A DNA stretch of 38,437 nt from Pseudomonas sp. Its GTDB lineage: Bacteria; Pseudomonadota; Gammaproteobacteria; Pseudomonadales; Pseudomonadaceae. A model generated the notes under the pieces. That model made no database searches and was not told where the DNA came from. It saw only the letters and a program-made list of their open reading frames with translations. Location of the stretch: positions 1 to 38,437 of the forward strand of contig JAUYKV010000020.1 in NCBI GenBank assembly GCA_030699825.1, in the 5' to 3' direction. The position numbers and the translations under genes were made by a program. Within the stretch, counting starts at the first letter, position 1. The number at the start of each line of letters is the position of its first letter. This document shows positions 1-9,007 of the stretch, piece after piece.

Positions 1-1
1 G

Positions 2-943
<942 letters not shown>

Positions 944-1067
944 GTCAAATGTTGCTCCTCGGCGCACGTGCTCCCGTGCGCCGGGTTACCCTGCGATAGG
1001 CCCCTTAGGGCGAGATTTGCAGCAGGCTGCAGCGGCCTGATCTTTACGGCAGCAAATCACTCTCGCA

Positions 1068-1090
1068 ACGCGGCTTCGGCCGCGTTTTTT
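1068..1090 (+). terminator. Rho-independent terminator after the aldehyde dehydrogenase
   Basis: A perfect 7-bp stem (ACGCGGC / GCCGCGT) closes on a UUCG tetraloop of the extra-stable C(UUCG)G type and is followed directly by six T. It is the best intrinsic terminator in the left part of the window. Confidence 0.92.
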
Positions 1091-1470
1091 ATTGGTGCGC
1101 CATGGCGTGTTGCGCGCAAGCGCAACCTGATAGGTCTGGGGCATTGAGGTGTGCGTCTGGATGTCGATGGTCAACCACGTTCTTACCCATGAACCGCGAC
1201 TCCTGCGGGTTGGGTTAGGTGCCTGTTGCCGACAGCGATGAACCCGCAAGATCCGTTGCGGCGCAACCCGGCATGTCGCCTGGCGGGTTACGCGGCGCGC
1301 CACGATTGAGGTGGCTGTTCGTGCGAAGCTTGGCGCCGCTAAGCCACCCTGCGGTGTTCCGATACTTCGGGATTGACACCTCAGGCGGCTAGCGAAGCAG
1401 CAGTGGGATCGACTTGGTTGATCAGCAAGCTTGCCTGTCAGGGGCGGGAGCCATCCCGCCGCCTGTTCGA
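1091..1470. other. Intergenic stretch with short palindromes, no gene seen
   Basis: No frame here has a convincing start, ribosome site or recognisable protein. It holds a perfect 7-bp hairpin at 1109-1126 (GTTGCGC / GCGCAAC) and a segment around 1195-1300 with several AACCCG/CGGGTT inverted motifs that looks like a decayed palindromic intergenic repeat. Confidence 0.5.
1443..1460 (-). terminator. Hairpin downstream of the DUF934 gene, possible terminator
   Basis: A perfect 7-bp stem GGCGGGA / TCCCGCC with a 4-nt loop lies 10 bp past the DUF934 stop codon. There is no T tract on the minus strand, so it may be a 3'-end stabiliser and not a true intrinsic terminator. Confidence 0.35.
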
Positions 1471-1977
1471 TTACGAGGCTTGGGCGCGGCGGCGAAACAG
1501 CGGTTGCGGCTGGTCGCTGGAGGCCTGATAAACCTCCGAGAACTCCTCGAAGGCCTTCAGGGCGTCCAGCGGATCCTTGTCTTCGCGCAGGGCGAAGGCA
1601 TCGAAACCGCAGCGCTTGAGGAGAAATAACTGATCACGCAGTACGTCGCCGATGGCGCGCACTTCACCCTTGTAGCCGTAGCGGGTGCGCAGCAAATAGG
1701 CGGTGGAGCAGTGGCGGCCGTCGGTGAAAGCAGGAAAGTTCAGCGCGATCACCTGGAAATTATCCAGCTGATCGGCGATTTCCTCTATCTCCTCGCCGGC
1801 TTCCAGCCAGACGCCCAGGCCGCCGTCGCGAGCCTTGAGTGCGCACGGATGTTCGATCCACAGCGCCAGGGGCACGATCAGGTCATCGCAGTTGCTCAGG
1901 CCGTCAAGGGTCGTGTCCTTGGGCAGCAGATGCCAGGTTTCGTCGACCACCTGGCCATTCTTAATGATTCGCTGCAT
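1471..1977 (-). CDS. DUF934 family protein, partner of the cysI-type reductase
   Basis: A 168-residue soluble protein of the DUF934 family, a family commonly encoded directly after Pseudomonas and Burkholderia nitrite/sulfite reductases. Its biochemical role is not established; an accessory role in assimilatory sulfite reduction is inferred from context. The start was placed at the ATG at 1977 (MQRIIKNG), since family members begin there; longer in-frame starts lie inside the upstream gene. Its first 17 bp overlap the 3' end of cysI, indicating translational coupling. Visible features include a conserved central segment with NFPAFTDGR and ARTRYGYKG-like residues (here LLRTRYGYKGEVRAIGDVL) and the DQLFLLKRCGFDAF motif near the C-terminus, all typical of the family. 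Confidence 0.88.
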   Translation of the reverse strand: MQRIIKNGQVVDETWHLLPKDTTLDGLSNCDDLIVPLALWIEHPCALKARDGGLGVWLEAGEEIEEIADQLDNFQVIALNFPAFTDGRHCSTAYLLRTRYGYKGEVRAIGDVLRDQLFLLKRCGFDAFALREDKDPLDALKAFEEFSEVYQASSDQPQPLFRRRAQAS

Positions 1978-3619
1978 ATACGCGCTCCTTGAACGGGGCG
2001 ACACCGATACGGCGGAAGGTGTCGAGGAAACTTTCTTCATCGGTGCGTTGCTCGACGTAGACCTTGATGATCTTGTCGATCACATCGGGCATATCATCCT
2101 GGGCAAAGGATGGACCGAGAATCTGCGCCAGGCTGGCCTCGCGGCCGGAGTTGCCGCCGATCGATACCTGGTAGAACTCCTGACCCTTCTTGTCCACGCC
2201 GAGAATGCCGATATGGCCGACGTGGTGGTGACCGCAGGCGTTCATGCAGCCGGAGATGTTCAGCTCGATGTCGCCGATGTCGAACAGGTAATCCAGATCA
2301 TCGAAACGACGCTGGATGGCTTCGGCCACCGGGATCGACTTGGCGTTGGCCAGTGAGCAGAAGTCGCCGCCCGGGCAGCAGATGATATCGGTCAGCAGGC
2401 CCACGTTCGGGGTGGCGAAGCCGTGTTCGCGCAGTTCGCCCCAGAGGCTGAACAGTTGGCTCTGCTCGACGTCGGCGAGAATGATGTTCTGGTTATGGCT
2501 GTTGCGCACCTCGCCGAAGCTGTAGCGATCGGCCAGCTCGGCGATGGCGTCGAGCTGCTTGTCGGTGACATCGCCCGGCGCGACGCCGGTTGGTTTGAGC
2601 GACAGGGTGACAGCGACATAGCCGGGTTGCTTGTGGCCGAAGGTGTTGCGCTGGCGCCAGCGGGCGAAACCCGGGTGCTCGGCATCCAGTTGTGCCAGAA
2701 GCCTGTCCTCGTCGTGCAGGGGCTGATAGGCCGGGTCGACGAAATGCGCCGCGACGCGCGCCACTTCGGCTTCGGTCAGGGTGGTTGGACCATCCTTGAG
2801 GTGCGCCCACTCGGCGTTGACGCGCTCGGCGAACACTTCGGGCGTCAATGCCTTGACCAGAATCTTGATGCGCGCCTTGAACTTGTTGTCGCGCCTGCCG
2901 TAGCGGTTGTAGGTGCGCAGGATGGCTTCGAGGTAGCTGAGCAGGTGTTGCCAGGGCAGGAATTCGTTGATGAAGCTGCCCACCACCGGGGTACGGCCCA
3001 GGCCGCCACCGACCGAGACGCGGAAACCCAGCTCACCCGCGGTGTTACGCACTGCTTCCAGGCCGATGTCATGCACCTCGATGGCGGCGCGGTCGCTGAC
3101 GGCGCCGTTGACGGCGATCTTGAACTTGCGCGGCAGGCGGATGAACTCGGGGTGGAAAGTCGACCACTGGCGGATAATCTCGCACCAGGGCCGCGGATCG
3201 ACGATCTCATCCTTGGCCACGCCGGCGAACTGGTCGGTGGTGGTGTTGCGGATGCAGTTGCCGCTGGTCTGGATCGAATGCATCTGCACGGTGGCCAGTT
3301 CGGCGAGGATATCGGGCACGTCTTCCAGATCAGGCCAGTTGAACTGGACGTTCTGTCGGGTGCTGATGTGCGCATAACCCTTGTCGTAGTCACGGGCGAT
3401 CTTGGCCAGCATGCGCACCTGCCTGGAAGACAGTAGGCCGTAAGGCACTGCGATACGCAGCATCGGCGCGAAGCGCTGAATGTACAGGCCATTTTGCAGA
3501 CGTAGCGGGAGGAGCTCTTCGCCACTCAGCTCACCTGCCAGGTAACGGCGGAGTTGATCACGGAACTGCTTGACGCGGTCCTCGATGATTTGTTGATCGT
3601 ACTGGTCGTATACGTACAT
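1961..3619 (-). CDS. cysI: Nitrite/sulfite reductase hemoprotein (assimilatory sulfite reductase, CysI type)
   Basis: A 552-residue siroheme / [4Fe-4S] enzyme that carries out six-electron reduction of sulfite to sulfide in cysteine biosynthesis, in the cytoplasm. The C-terminal half holds the four cluster-binding cysteines in the two family motifs: CCPGGDFC (C-x5-C) and CMNACGHHH (C-x3-C). The N-terminal half has the ferredoxin-like repeat with GLGRTPVVG. Length fits the single-subunit Pseudomonas enzyme. The start ATG at 3619 has an AGGA ribosome site about 6 nt upstream. It overlaps the following DUF934 gene. An assimilatory nitrite reductase cannot be excluded from motifs alone, but the DUF934 partner favours sulfite. 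An AT-rich stretch at about 3700-3760 upstream, including CATATG, could hold a CysB site; this is only a suggestion. Confidence 0.93.
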   Translation of the reverse strand: MYVYDQYDQQIIEDRVKQFRDQLRRYLAGELSGEELLPLRLQNGLYIQRFAPMLRIAVPYGLLSSRQVRMLAKIARDYDKGYAHISTRQNVQFNWPDLEDVPDILAELATVQMHSIQTSGNCIRNTTTDQFAGVAKDEIVDPRPWCEIIRQWSTFHPEFIRLPRKFKIAVNGAVSDRAAIEVHDIGLEAVRNTAGELGFRVSVGGGLGRTPVVGSFINEFLPWQHLLSYLEAILRTYNRYGRRDNKFKARIKILVKALTPEVFAERVNAEWAHLKDGPTTLTEAEVARVAAHFVDPAYQPLHDEDRLLAQLDAEHPGFARWRQRNTFGHKQPGYVAVTLSLKPTGVAPGDVTDKQLDAIAELADRYSFGEVRNSHNQNIILADVEQSQLFSLWGELREHGFATPNVGLLTDIICCPGGDFCSLANAKSIPVAEAIQRRFDDLDYLFDIGDIELNISGCMNACGHHHVGHIGILGVDKKGQEFYQVSIGGNSGREASLAQILGPSFAQDDMPDVIDKIIKVYVEQRTDEESFLDTFRRIGVAPFKERVYAANH

Positions 3620-3966
3620 GAAGAGTCCTGTTTTCAGGCTGCTTACAGCAATTCAGCGCGCACGGCCGCGCACCCCTAACGGAGCTGCAGGAAGATACCA
3701 GCTCAAGGTTATGCGCAAAAGTGAAGTTTAAGCATATGGTTAGAACTTTGAAGACTAAGGATGGGCGAGAGCATAACCTCAGCGGTTGTGAAAATGGCGA
3801 ACGCTGTCGCGAGGCTGTAGTCAGGTGTTCGCAACGTCGGTAGCCGGTGATGGAGGCAGCCGCGGCAGGCGAGAGTTTTTCATAGTCTCTCGGCACTTGA
3901 GCTGACACGCCTCCTGAGCTTAACTGCACAGGCGAACCATTCATAACCACAATAAAAAGGTAGCCC
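3620..3966. promoter_or_regulatory. Divergent control region of cysI and a small membrane-peptide gene
   Basis: No protein gene is evident in these 347 bp. The part nearest cysI (3705-3770) is markedly AT-rich for this genome and contains TTAAGCATATGG, which resembles CysB-regulated Pseudomonas promoters; the assignment is an inference by resemblance. The rest holds nothing recognisable. Confidence 0.35.
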
Positions 3967-4080
3967 ATGAGCGATCACACAGAACTCGACAGCCGAGACA
4001 GCATTGCGGACGCCCGAGCGATCTTCACCCTGATATTGATAGTGGTGGCATCAGCGGTTTTCTGGATCAGTCAGCAATAG
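3967..4080 (+). CDS. 37-residue single-span membrane peptide
   Basis: A short frame with a hydrophilic, charged N-terminus (MSDHTELDSRDSIADARA) followed by a hydrophobic span of about 17 residues (IFTLILIVVASAVFWI) and a polar SQQ end. A ribosome site AAAGG (3956-3960) lies 6 nt before the ATG. Predicted topology is a single inner-membrane helix. It is transcribed divergently from cysI. I recall similar small ORFs at this position in other Pseudomonas but cannot verify this, and no function is known to me. The coding call rests on the ribosome site, the clean amphipathic-then-hydrophobic design and the tidy stop. Confidence 0.7.
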   Translation: MSDHTELDSRDSIADARAIFTLILIVVASAVFWISQQ

Positions 4081-4264
4081 TCAGGACTGGTTGAAAACCA
4101 ACTCCGGCTCGTTGCCAGCGGTTGTATACGTTTGCCGATAGTCGACGGCAAACAACCTCCGCCGGGTGCACATGCTGCTCGCGTTTGTGGGCGGAAGCTT
4201 GACGCGCGCCAAGGTCTGCTGATGTTTCGTCGTGGCTCGCGGTGAAACGTCTACAGGCTCTGGT

Positions 4265-4489
4265 TCAGACTCCCGCGAAATACAGCACCAGTTTGACCGC
4301 GGCAAAGATCAGCAGCACGAACAGCAGGGTGAACAGCAGCCCGAGGATGATGAAATGGCTGGGTTTGCCGCGGCTGAAGTCACGGCTGCGCTTCTTGCCG
4401 CTCTGTACGCCGATGGCCGCCGCCAGCACGCTCTGCAGCATTTCCCATAGAGTCAGCGGCTTGTCGTCTGGATCATCCTGTTTGCTCAT
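4265..4489 (-). CDS. DUF2970 family small membrane protein
   Basis: A 74-residue protein with the DUF2970 pattern: a polar N-terminus, the conserved PLTLWEMLQSVLAAAIGVQS segment, a basic stretch KKRSRDFSRGKP and one strong C-terminal transmembrane helix (about residues 46-72). The function is unknown. AGGGGT lies upstream of the ATG at 4489. It starts 54 bp after the MATE gene on the same strand and may be co-transcribed with it. Confidence 0.88.
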   Translation of the reverse strand: MSKQDDPDDKPLTLWEMLQSVLAAAIGVQSGKKRSRDFSRGKPSHFIILGLLFTLLFVLLIFAAVKLVLYFAGV

Positions 4490-4543
4490 ATTTACCCCTG
4501 AATGGCGCTTTGTCAGGCCTATCGATCACACACCGATAGTTGC

Positions 4544-5869
4544 TCACAGCTGTATCCGGGTCCAGCCTCGCCGTTGCCACATCACGGCGAAGATCACCGA
4601 GGCGAGGCCACGCTGGAGAATCTGCAGGCTCCAGATGGCCAGCAAACCATAGCCCAATATGGGGCCGAGTAGATAAGCCAAGGGTAGAAAGAACAGCCAC
4701 TGGTTGCCCAGGCTGACCAGCATCACCGTGCGGCTGGCGCCGGCGCCGAGCAGTGCCTGGGTGAGCACCAGGGCGGTGGCATCCAGCACCATGCCCATGC
4801 CGGTCAGGCGCAACGGCCAACTGCCCAGTTCGATCAACGCCGGATCGCTGACGAACAGCCGCAAGATCAGTTCCGGGTACAGCCAGAAGGGTGCGCCCAG
4901 CAGTATCAGGCCGACTGCCGCGACCTTGACCACATCCCAGCCCCAGCGATGGGCGGCGTCGACGTCCTTTTCGCCCAAGCTGTGGCTGACCAGGGTGGTG
5001 GCCGCCATGCCCAGGCCGATGGCCGGCAGGATCAGCAGCAGCGCCAGGTTGATCAGCACGTGGGCCACCGCCAACTCGGCGGTGCCGACCTGGCCGATGA
5101 TCCAGAACAGTGCGGTAATGCCGGTGGCGAAGAAGAATTGCTGGGCCGAGTTGGGCAGCGACAGGCGCAGCATGCTGCGCAGGTCAATGGCGCTGGGCAG
5201 GCGGGTCAGAAAACCCTGGCGGCGAGCGCTGTGCCAGGTTTGCCCGGCATAGATCAGTGAACCCAGGTACAGCGCCAGAGTGGTGCCCAGCCCTGAGCCG
5301 GGCGCACCCATCTCCGGTAAGCCGAAGAGGCCGTGGATCAGTGAGTAGCTGATCAGCACATTGGCCAGGTGCATGATCACCAGGGTGCGCATATAGACGC
5401 CGGAGCGGTGGTTGCCATTCCAGTAGCCGCGGAAGGAGAAGTTCAGGCCGACGGCGAAAATCGCCAGCACCCGCCACTCGAAGTAGGCGGTGCCGATGCC
5501 CAGTACTTCGCGGTCGCCCGACAGCAGTCGAATGATCGGTTGGGCGTTCAACCAGCAGAACACCGTCAGTGGCAGGGCTAGGCACAGCGCGATCAGCATG
5601 CCGACATTCAACGGTGCCGCCAGTTCGTCCAGGCGTCCTGCGCCGCGGCGCCGCGCGACCTGGGCCTGCACGCCGGCACCAAGGCCCATGACCAGGGCGA
5701 TGGCCATGAAATTGGCATAACTGCCGATGCCGACTCCGGCCAGTGCCTTCTCGCCGAGGTGGCCGACCATGGCCGCATCCACCAGGTTGAGCAGGCTCTG
5801 GCTGAGCATGCCGCCGATAATCGGTAGGCCGAGAGTGAGGATATGCCGTAGGCGTTGACGCTCGATCAT
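4544..5869 (-). CDS. MATE family multidrug/cation efflux transporter
   Basis: A 441-residue inner-membrane protein with about twelve transmembrane helices in two homologous halves, of the MATE family that exports cationic drugs or metabolites against Na+ or H+. Family features include GLPIIGGMLSQSLLNLVDAAMVGHLG in helix 1 and the GMAATTLVSHSLGEKD segment of the second half. The start is set at the ATG at 5869 (MIERQRLRHILTLG); an in-frame TTG seven codons upstream (5890) is less likely. The DUF2970 gene follows on the same strand. Substrate cannot be told from sequence. Confidence 0.92.
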   Translation of the reverse strand: MIERQRLRHILTLGLPIIGGMLSQSLLNLVDAAMVGHLGEKALAGVGIGSYANFMAIALVMGLGAGVQAQVARRRGAGRLDELAAPLNVGMLIALCLALPLTVFCWLNAQPIIRLLSGDREVLGIGTAYFEWRVLAIFAVGLNFSFRGYWNGNHRSGVYMRTLVIMHLANVLISYSLIHGLFGLPEMGAPGSGLGTTLALYLGSLIYAGQTWHSARRQGFLTRLPSAIDLRSMLRLSLPNSAQQFFFATGITALFWIIGQVGTAELAVAHVLINLALLLILPAIGLGMAATTLVSHSLGEKDVDAAHRWGWDVVKVAAVGLILLGAPFWLYPELILRLFVSDPALIELGSWPLRLTGMGMVLDATALVLTQALLGAGASRTVMLVSLGNQWLFFLPLAYLLGPILGYGLLAIWSLQILQRGLASVIFAVMWQRRGWTRIQL

Positions 5870-6018
5870 GCAGGGTTCGCTGTGGGCCAATTAACCCGGC
5901 ATGCAGGATGCTCGACGCCGGAGGTGGTGCGCATCTTAACCCGCGGGCAGATGCTCAAGCATGTCGCAGGACATCGACAATCGCCTATGTCAGCAGCGGC
6001 TCGCCGCGTGCCTCGGTC

Positions 6019-7065
6019 TCACACGCCAACTGTGCGCTCACCCCGGCGACGGCGGTCGAGCACCTCGACCGCCCGCGCACGCAACTGGCCGCAGCCTCCG
6101 TCGATATCCTGGCCGGCGGAGTTGCGCACCTTGGTCAGCACGCCGCGGCTGTGCAGGTAGCGCACGATCTGCACGATGCGCTCGCCATCCGGGCGCTGGA
6201 ACTCATCGTCTTGCAGGCTGTTATAGGGGATCAGGTTCATGATCGCGTACTTGCCCTTGAGCAGCCGCAGGATGCCGTCCATTTCGGCCTGGCTGTCGTT
6301 GATGCCCTTGAGCAGCGTCCACTGGTACTGGATCGGATAATCGATCTGCCGGGCGTAGGTTTCGCCCAGCTCGACCAGCTCCTCGGGGTCGATACGTGGC
6401 GCGCGCGGCAACAGTTGCTGGCGCAGTTCGCGATCGGTGCTGTGCAGTGACAGGGCCAGCGCCGGCTTGATCCGCTGTTGCGGCAGGCGCTCGAACACCC
6501 GCGGATCGCCTACGGTGGAGAACACCAGGTTGCGCTGACCGATGCCGCCATCGGTGCCGAGCAGGTCGATGGCTTGCAGCACGTTGTCGAGGTTGTGCGC
6601 CGGCTCGCCCATGCCCATGAACACCACCTTCTTCACCGGGCGAAAACGCCTGGCCAGCGCCACCTGGGCGACGATCTCGGCCGTGCTCAACTGGCGCAGC
6701 AGGCCGCTCTTGCCGGTCATGCAGAACACGCAACCCACCGCGCAACCGACCTGGCTCGACACGCACAGGCCATCGCGCGGCAGCAGCACGCTTTCCACCA
6801 TCTGCTTGTCGGCCAGCTCCACCAGCAAGCGTGCCGAGCCGTCCGCCGCCGGGTGCTCGGAGCTGAGGCGGGCGAGGGCGGCGAGTGCTTCCGTCAACTG
6901 CGGCAGGGCATTGCGCACCGCCAGCGGCAGGAAATTCTCGGTCTTCTGGTTGCGCGTACCGCTATCGAGCGGTTTGCCTTGCAGCCAGGCACGGCTGATC
7001 CGCCCGATATGCATGGGCTTGGCGCCGAGGTCGGCGAGGCGCTGGTGAAACTCTTCGATCTGCAT
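6019..7065 (-). CDS. Radical SAM RNA methyltransferase, RlmN/Cfr family paralogue
   Basis: About 348 residues. The radical SAM cluster motif CAVGCVFC (Cys108, 112, 115) is preceded at the family spacing by LCVSSQ with Cys101, and followed near the C-terminus by DIDGGCGQL with Cys325, the methyl-carrying cysteine position of the RlmN/Cfr mechanism. GMGEPAHN and the KYAIMNLIPYN segments are also family hallmarks. RlmN methylates C2 of A2503 in 23S rRNA and certain tRNAs; Cfr methylates C8. In Pseudomonas the housekeeping rlmN lies elsewhere (near pilF/ispG), and this gene matches the second copy known next to cysI, so its true target is uncertain. Start taken as ATG 7065 (MQIEEFHQRL); an in-frame GTG at 7074 is possible. 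It is monocistronic and divergent from the DUF1883 gene. Confidence 0.88.
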   Translation of the reverse strand: MQIEEFHQRLADLGAKPMHIGRISRAWLQGKPLDSGTRNQKTENFLPLAVRNALPQLTEALAALARLSSEHPAADGSARLLVELADKQMVESVLLPRDGLCVSSQVGCAVGCVFCMTGKSGLLRQLSTAEIVAQVALARRFRPVKKVVFMGMGEPAHNLDNVLQAIDLLGTDGGIGQRNLVFSTVGDPRVFERLPQQRIKPALALSLHSTDRELRQQLLPRAPRIDPEELVELGETYARQIDYPIQYQWTLLKGINDSQAEMDGILRLLKGKYAIMNLIPYNSLQDDEFQRPDGERIVQIVRYLHSRGVLTKVRNSAGQDIDGGCGQLRARAVEVLDRRRRGERTVGV

Positions 7066-7217
7066 GGGGCGCACATGCTATCACCGCGCAGGCGGCGGCG
7101 GTATCCGTGGTCTGGCGAGGTTTATTGCCTGGCGGCGTGACGAGTGCTTTGCTCAAGCCCGCCCGCACACTCATACTAGCGCCTTGATTGGCCTGACCCA
7201 GCTGTGCGGAGCGGTAG

Positions 7218-7520
7218 ATGAAATACATACACCAGCGCGAACACCTCAATGAAGACGACGTCGTCGTGATCGAGTGCTCGCAGACCTGCAATATCCGCCT
7301 GATGAGCGACGCGAATTTCCGCAGCTTCAAGAATGGCGGCCGGCATACCTACCACGGCGGCGCGTTCGATACCTTCCCGGCGAAAATCACCGTACCCAGC
7401 AGCGGCTTCTGGAATATCACCATCGATACGGTTACCCGCAAGGCGATCAGCGTGACGCGCAAGCCGACGCTCAAGCACTCGATCAAGATCGTGCGCAAGT
7501 CGACTACGCGGTTGAGTTGA
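7218..7520 (+). CDS. DUF1883 domain protein
   Basis: A 100-residue protein matching the DUF1883 domain across its whole length: MKYIHQREHLNEDDVVVIECSQTC at the start, then FRSFKNGGRHTYHGG and the end of a beta-rich fold (KHSIKIVRKS). In other proteins this domain can sit in front of a TIR domain; here it stands alone. Function is not known. GGAG (7208-7211) lies 6 nt upstream of the ATG. It is divergent from the radical SAM gene. Confidence 0.88.
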   Translation: MKYIHQREHLNEDDVVVIECSQTCNIRLMSDANFRSFKNGGRHTYHGGAFDTFPAKITVPSSGFWNITIDTVTRKAISVTRKPTLKHSIKIVRKSTTRLS

Positions 7521-7549
7521 GCTGCGCATAGCGCTGCACCTGGATGCAG

Positions 7550-7590
7550 CGGTAAAAAGGGTGGATGAACAAGCTTCACCCATCCCTGCG
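7550..7590. repeat. Intergenic GGGTGGATGAA...TTCACCC inverted repeat
   Basis: GGGTGGATGAA and TTCACCCATCC face one another across a short loop between the DUF1883 gene and the convergent kinase gene. It resembles a family of imperfect palindromes common between Pseudomonas genes and may serve as a bidirectional transcript end. Confidence 0.4.
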
Positions 7591-7701
7591 GGATTTAAAG
7601 CCCCGAAGCATTCTCCACCGCAAGCTTCTGCCGGCATGGCCTGAATTCGCTGCCAGCCGGCGCTATTGCGCGTCTGCCGTGGAGTTGGCCCTCGTGTTGC
7701 C

Positions 7702-8229
7702 TCAGGTCGACTCGAGCCACTGCCGCACCACTTGCAAGGCCTGGGTCTGGCGCTGCTGCCAGTCGCCCTGGATGCACTGCAGTGGCTGGCGATGCAAGCG
7801 CAACCAGCGCTCACAACGCTGATGGAACTGTTGCCGCTGCGCCAGCTCTGGCTGGCAGCGCTGGCCATCATCCACCCACGGCACCTGGTTTGGGCTGAGC
7901 AGCAGGTGCAGATGGTATTCGCGCTCAAGCAGCGCCTGTTCCAGCCAGGCCGGGCAGTCGGCAAACAGTTCCTGGCTCCAGAGCATGTTGCTGAGCAGGT
8001 GGGTGTCGAGTATCAGCAACTCCGGACGGCTGGCACGGGCCTGGTCTTCCCATTGCAGTTGGCCGCGCGCGATCTGCTCGATATCTGCATAACAGGTGTC
8101 ACGCTGGGTTTGTTCGATGAAGTGGCGAACGTACTCACCGACCACCACGCCGCCAAACTCGCGATGAAGGTTACCTGCCAGCCAGCTTTTGCCGCTGGAC
8201 TCCGGCCCGGTCAAGACCAGTACCTTCAT
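7702..8229 (-). CDS. NadR-like AAA/P-loop kinase (nicotinamide riboside kinase domain)
   Basis: A 175-residue protein with a Walker A motif GPESSGKS at residues 8-15, the VGEYVRHFIE segment and LLILDTHLLSNMLW (Walker B region), all as in the C-terminal ribosylnicotinamide kinase domain of NadR. It lacks the NMN adenylyltransferase and helix-turn-helix parts of enterobacterial NadR. The likely reaction is phosphorylation of nicotinamide riboside to NMN in the cytoplasm. Its ATG overlaps the TGA of pnuC (ATGA at 8229-8226), which couples uptake and trapping of the substrate. A different nucleoside or vitamin as substrate is possible. Confidence 0.85.
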   Translation of the reverse strand: MKVLVLTGPESSGKSWLAGNLHREFGGVVVGEYVRHFIEQTQRDTCYADIEQIARGQLQWEDQARASRPELLILDTHLLSNMLWSQELFADCPAWLEQALLEREYHLHLLLSPNQVPWVDDGQRCQPELAQRQQFHQRCERWLRLHRQPLQCIQGDWQQRQTQALQVVRQWLEST

Positions 8230-8792
8230 GCAGGGGCCAGGGCGCGGTCGCGGCGCCAGGTCAGCCAGCCATTGAGCGCCAGCACGGTGAACAGCGCATA
8301 CAGCCCTGCAGTCAGGTACAGACCGTGTTGCAGGAACAGCCCCACGAACAGTACGTCGAGGATGATCCACAACGGCCAGCACTCCACGCGTTTCTGCGCC
8401 ATCCAGACTTGTGCAACCAGGCTGAAAGCGCTGAGCGTTGCGTCCTGCCAGGGCGCGGCGGCATCGGTGAATGCCAGCATCAGGTAGCCCAGCAGCAATG
8501 CGCCTATAGCCCCGGCAGCCAGGCTGAACAGCACGCCGTACCGGTTCAGCCGATTGACCCGTACACCGGTTTGGCCATCGCCGCCACGCGTCCATTGCCA
8601 CCAGCCATAGAGTTGCAGGGCGGCATAAACGCCCTGCAGCAGCATGTTCGAATACAGCGCCGCGTCGTAAAAAATCCAGCCATACATAACCACCATGACC
8701 AAACCGATGGGCCAGCACCACGGGTTTTGCTTTACCGTCAGCCAGACAGCCACAACGCCAATAACCGATGCAATTAATTCCAGGGTCGACAT
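8226..8792 (-). CDS. pnuC: PnuC-type nicotinamide riboside transporter
   Basis: A 188-residue inner-membrane protein with about seven hydrophobic spans and the PnuC pattern: MSTLELIASVIGVVAVWLTVKQ at the start, NPWCWPIGLVMVVMYGWIFY, the LYGWWQW motif, and CWPLWIILDVLFVGLF near the end. Members move nicotinamide riboside by facilitated diffusion that is pulled by phosphorylation. GGAG lies 4 nt upstream of the ATG at 8792; longer in-frame starts have no ribosome site. The following kinase gene overlaps by 4 bp. PnuT-type thiamine carriers are close relatives, but no TPP riboswitch pattern is seen upstream. Confidence 0.9.
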   Translation of the reverse strand: MSTLELIASVIGVVAVWLTVKQNPWCWPIGLVMVVMYGWIFYDAALYSNMLLQGVYAALQLYGWWQWTRGGDGQTGVRVNRLNRYGVLFSLAAGAIGALLLGYLMLAFTDAAAPWQDATLSAFSLVAQVWMAQKRVECWPLWIILDVLFVGLFLQHGLYLTAGLYALFTVLALNGWLTWRRDRALAPA

Positions 8793-8904
8793 AAGACTCC
8801 AGCCAAGGTGTATCGAAATACGCGAGGCGAGATTGTAGCGATTACTCCGCGCCATGGCTTGGCCTGCACGCAGCATGGTCATGGTTCAGCACGGCGTGAA
8901 ACAG

Positions 8905-8940
8905 GCCGGCGGATTCGGAGCGCAGCGACAGCCCGCCGGC
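8905..8940. repeat. Inverted repeat, 8-bp arms GCCGGCGG / CCGCCGGC
   Basis: Perfect 8-bp arms flank a 20-nt loop that contains GGAGCGCAGCG. There is no T tract on either side, so it is a palindromic repeat unit and not a terminator. Confidence 0.55.
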
Positions 8941-8986
8941 TCCGCGTTGCGCCCGCTATCCAAGGGGTGCTGCCTGCTGCGAGTGA

Positions 8987-9007
8987 CACCCTGCGGAGCG
9001 CAGGGTG
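8987..9007. repeat. Perfect 9-bp inverted repeat CACCCTGCG / CGCAGGGTG
   Basis: The arms enclose only GAG, giving a very stable hairpin. It lies about 50 bp from the preceding palindrome and shares the GGAGCGCAG core with it, which suggests a common origin. Confidence 0.6.

Noticed and set aside
986..1303. Minus-strand frame of 105 codons after the aldehyde dehydrogenase
   Set aside because: It spans the terminator hairpin, is Arg/Cys/Thr-rich and resembles no protein.
3558..3968. Minus-strand frame of 136 codons upstream of cysI
   Set aside because: It overlaps the 5' end of cysI in another frame and runs across the control region; no ribosome site and no domain.
7182..7200. CTTGATTGGCCTGACC upstream of the DUF1883 gene as an Anr box
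   Set aside because: Only the first half (TTGAT) matches; the second half (CTGAC) is too far from ATCAA.
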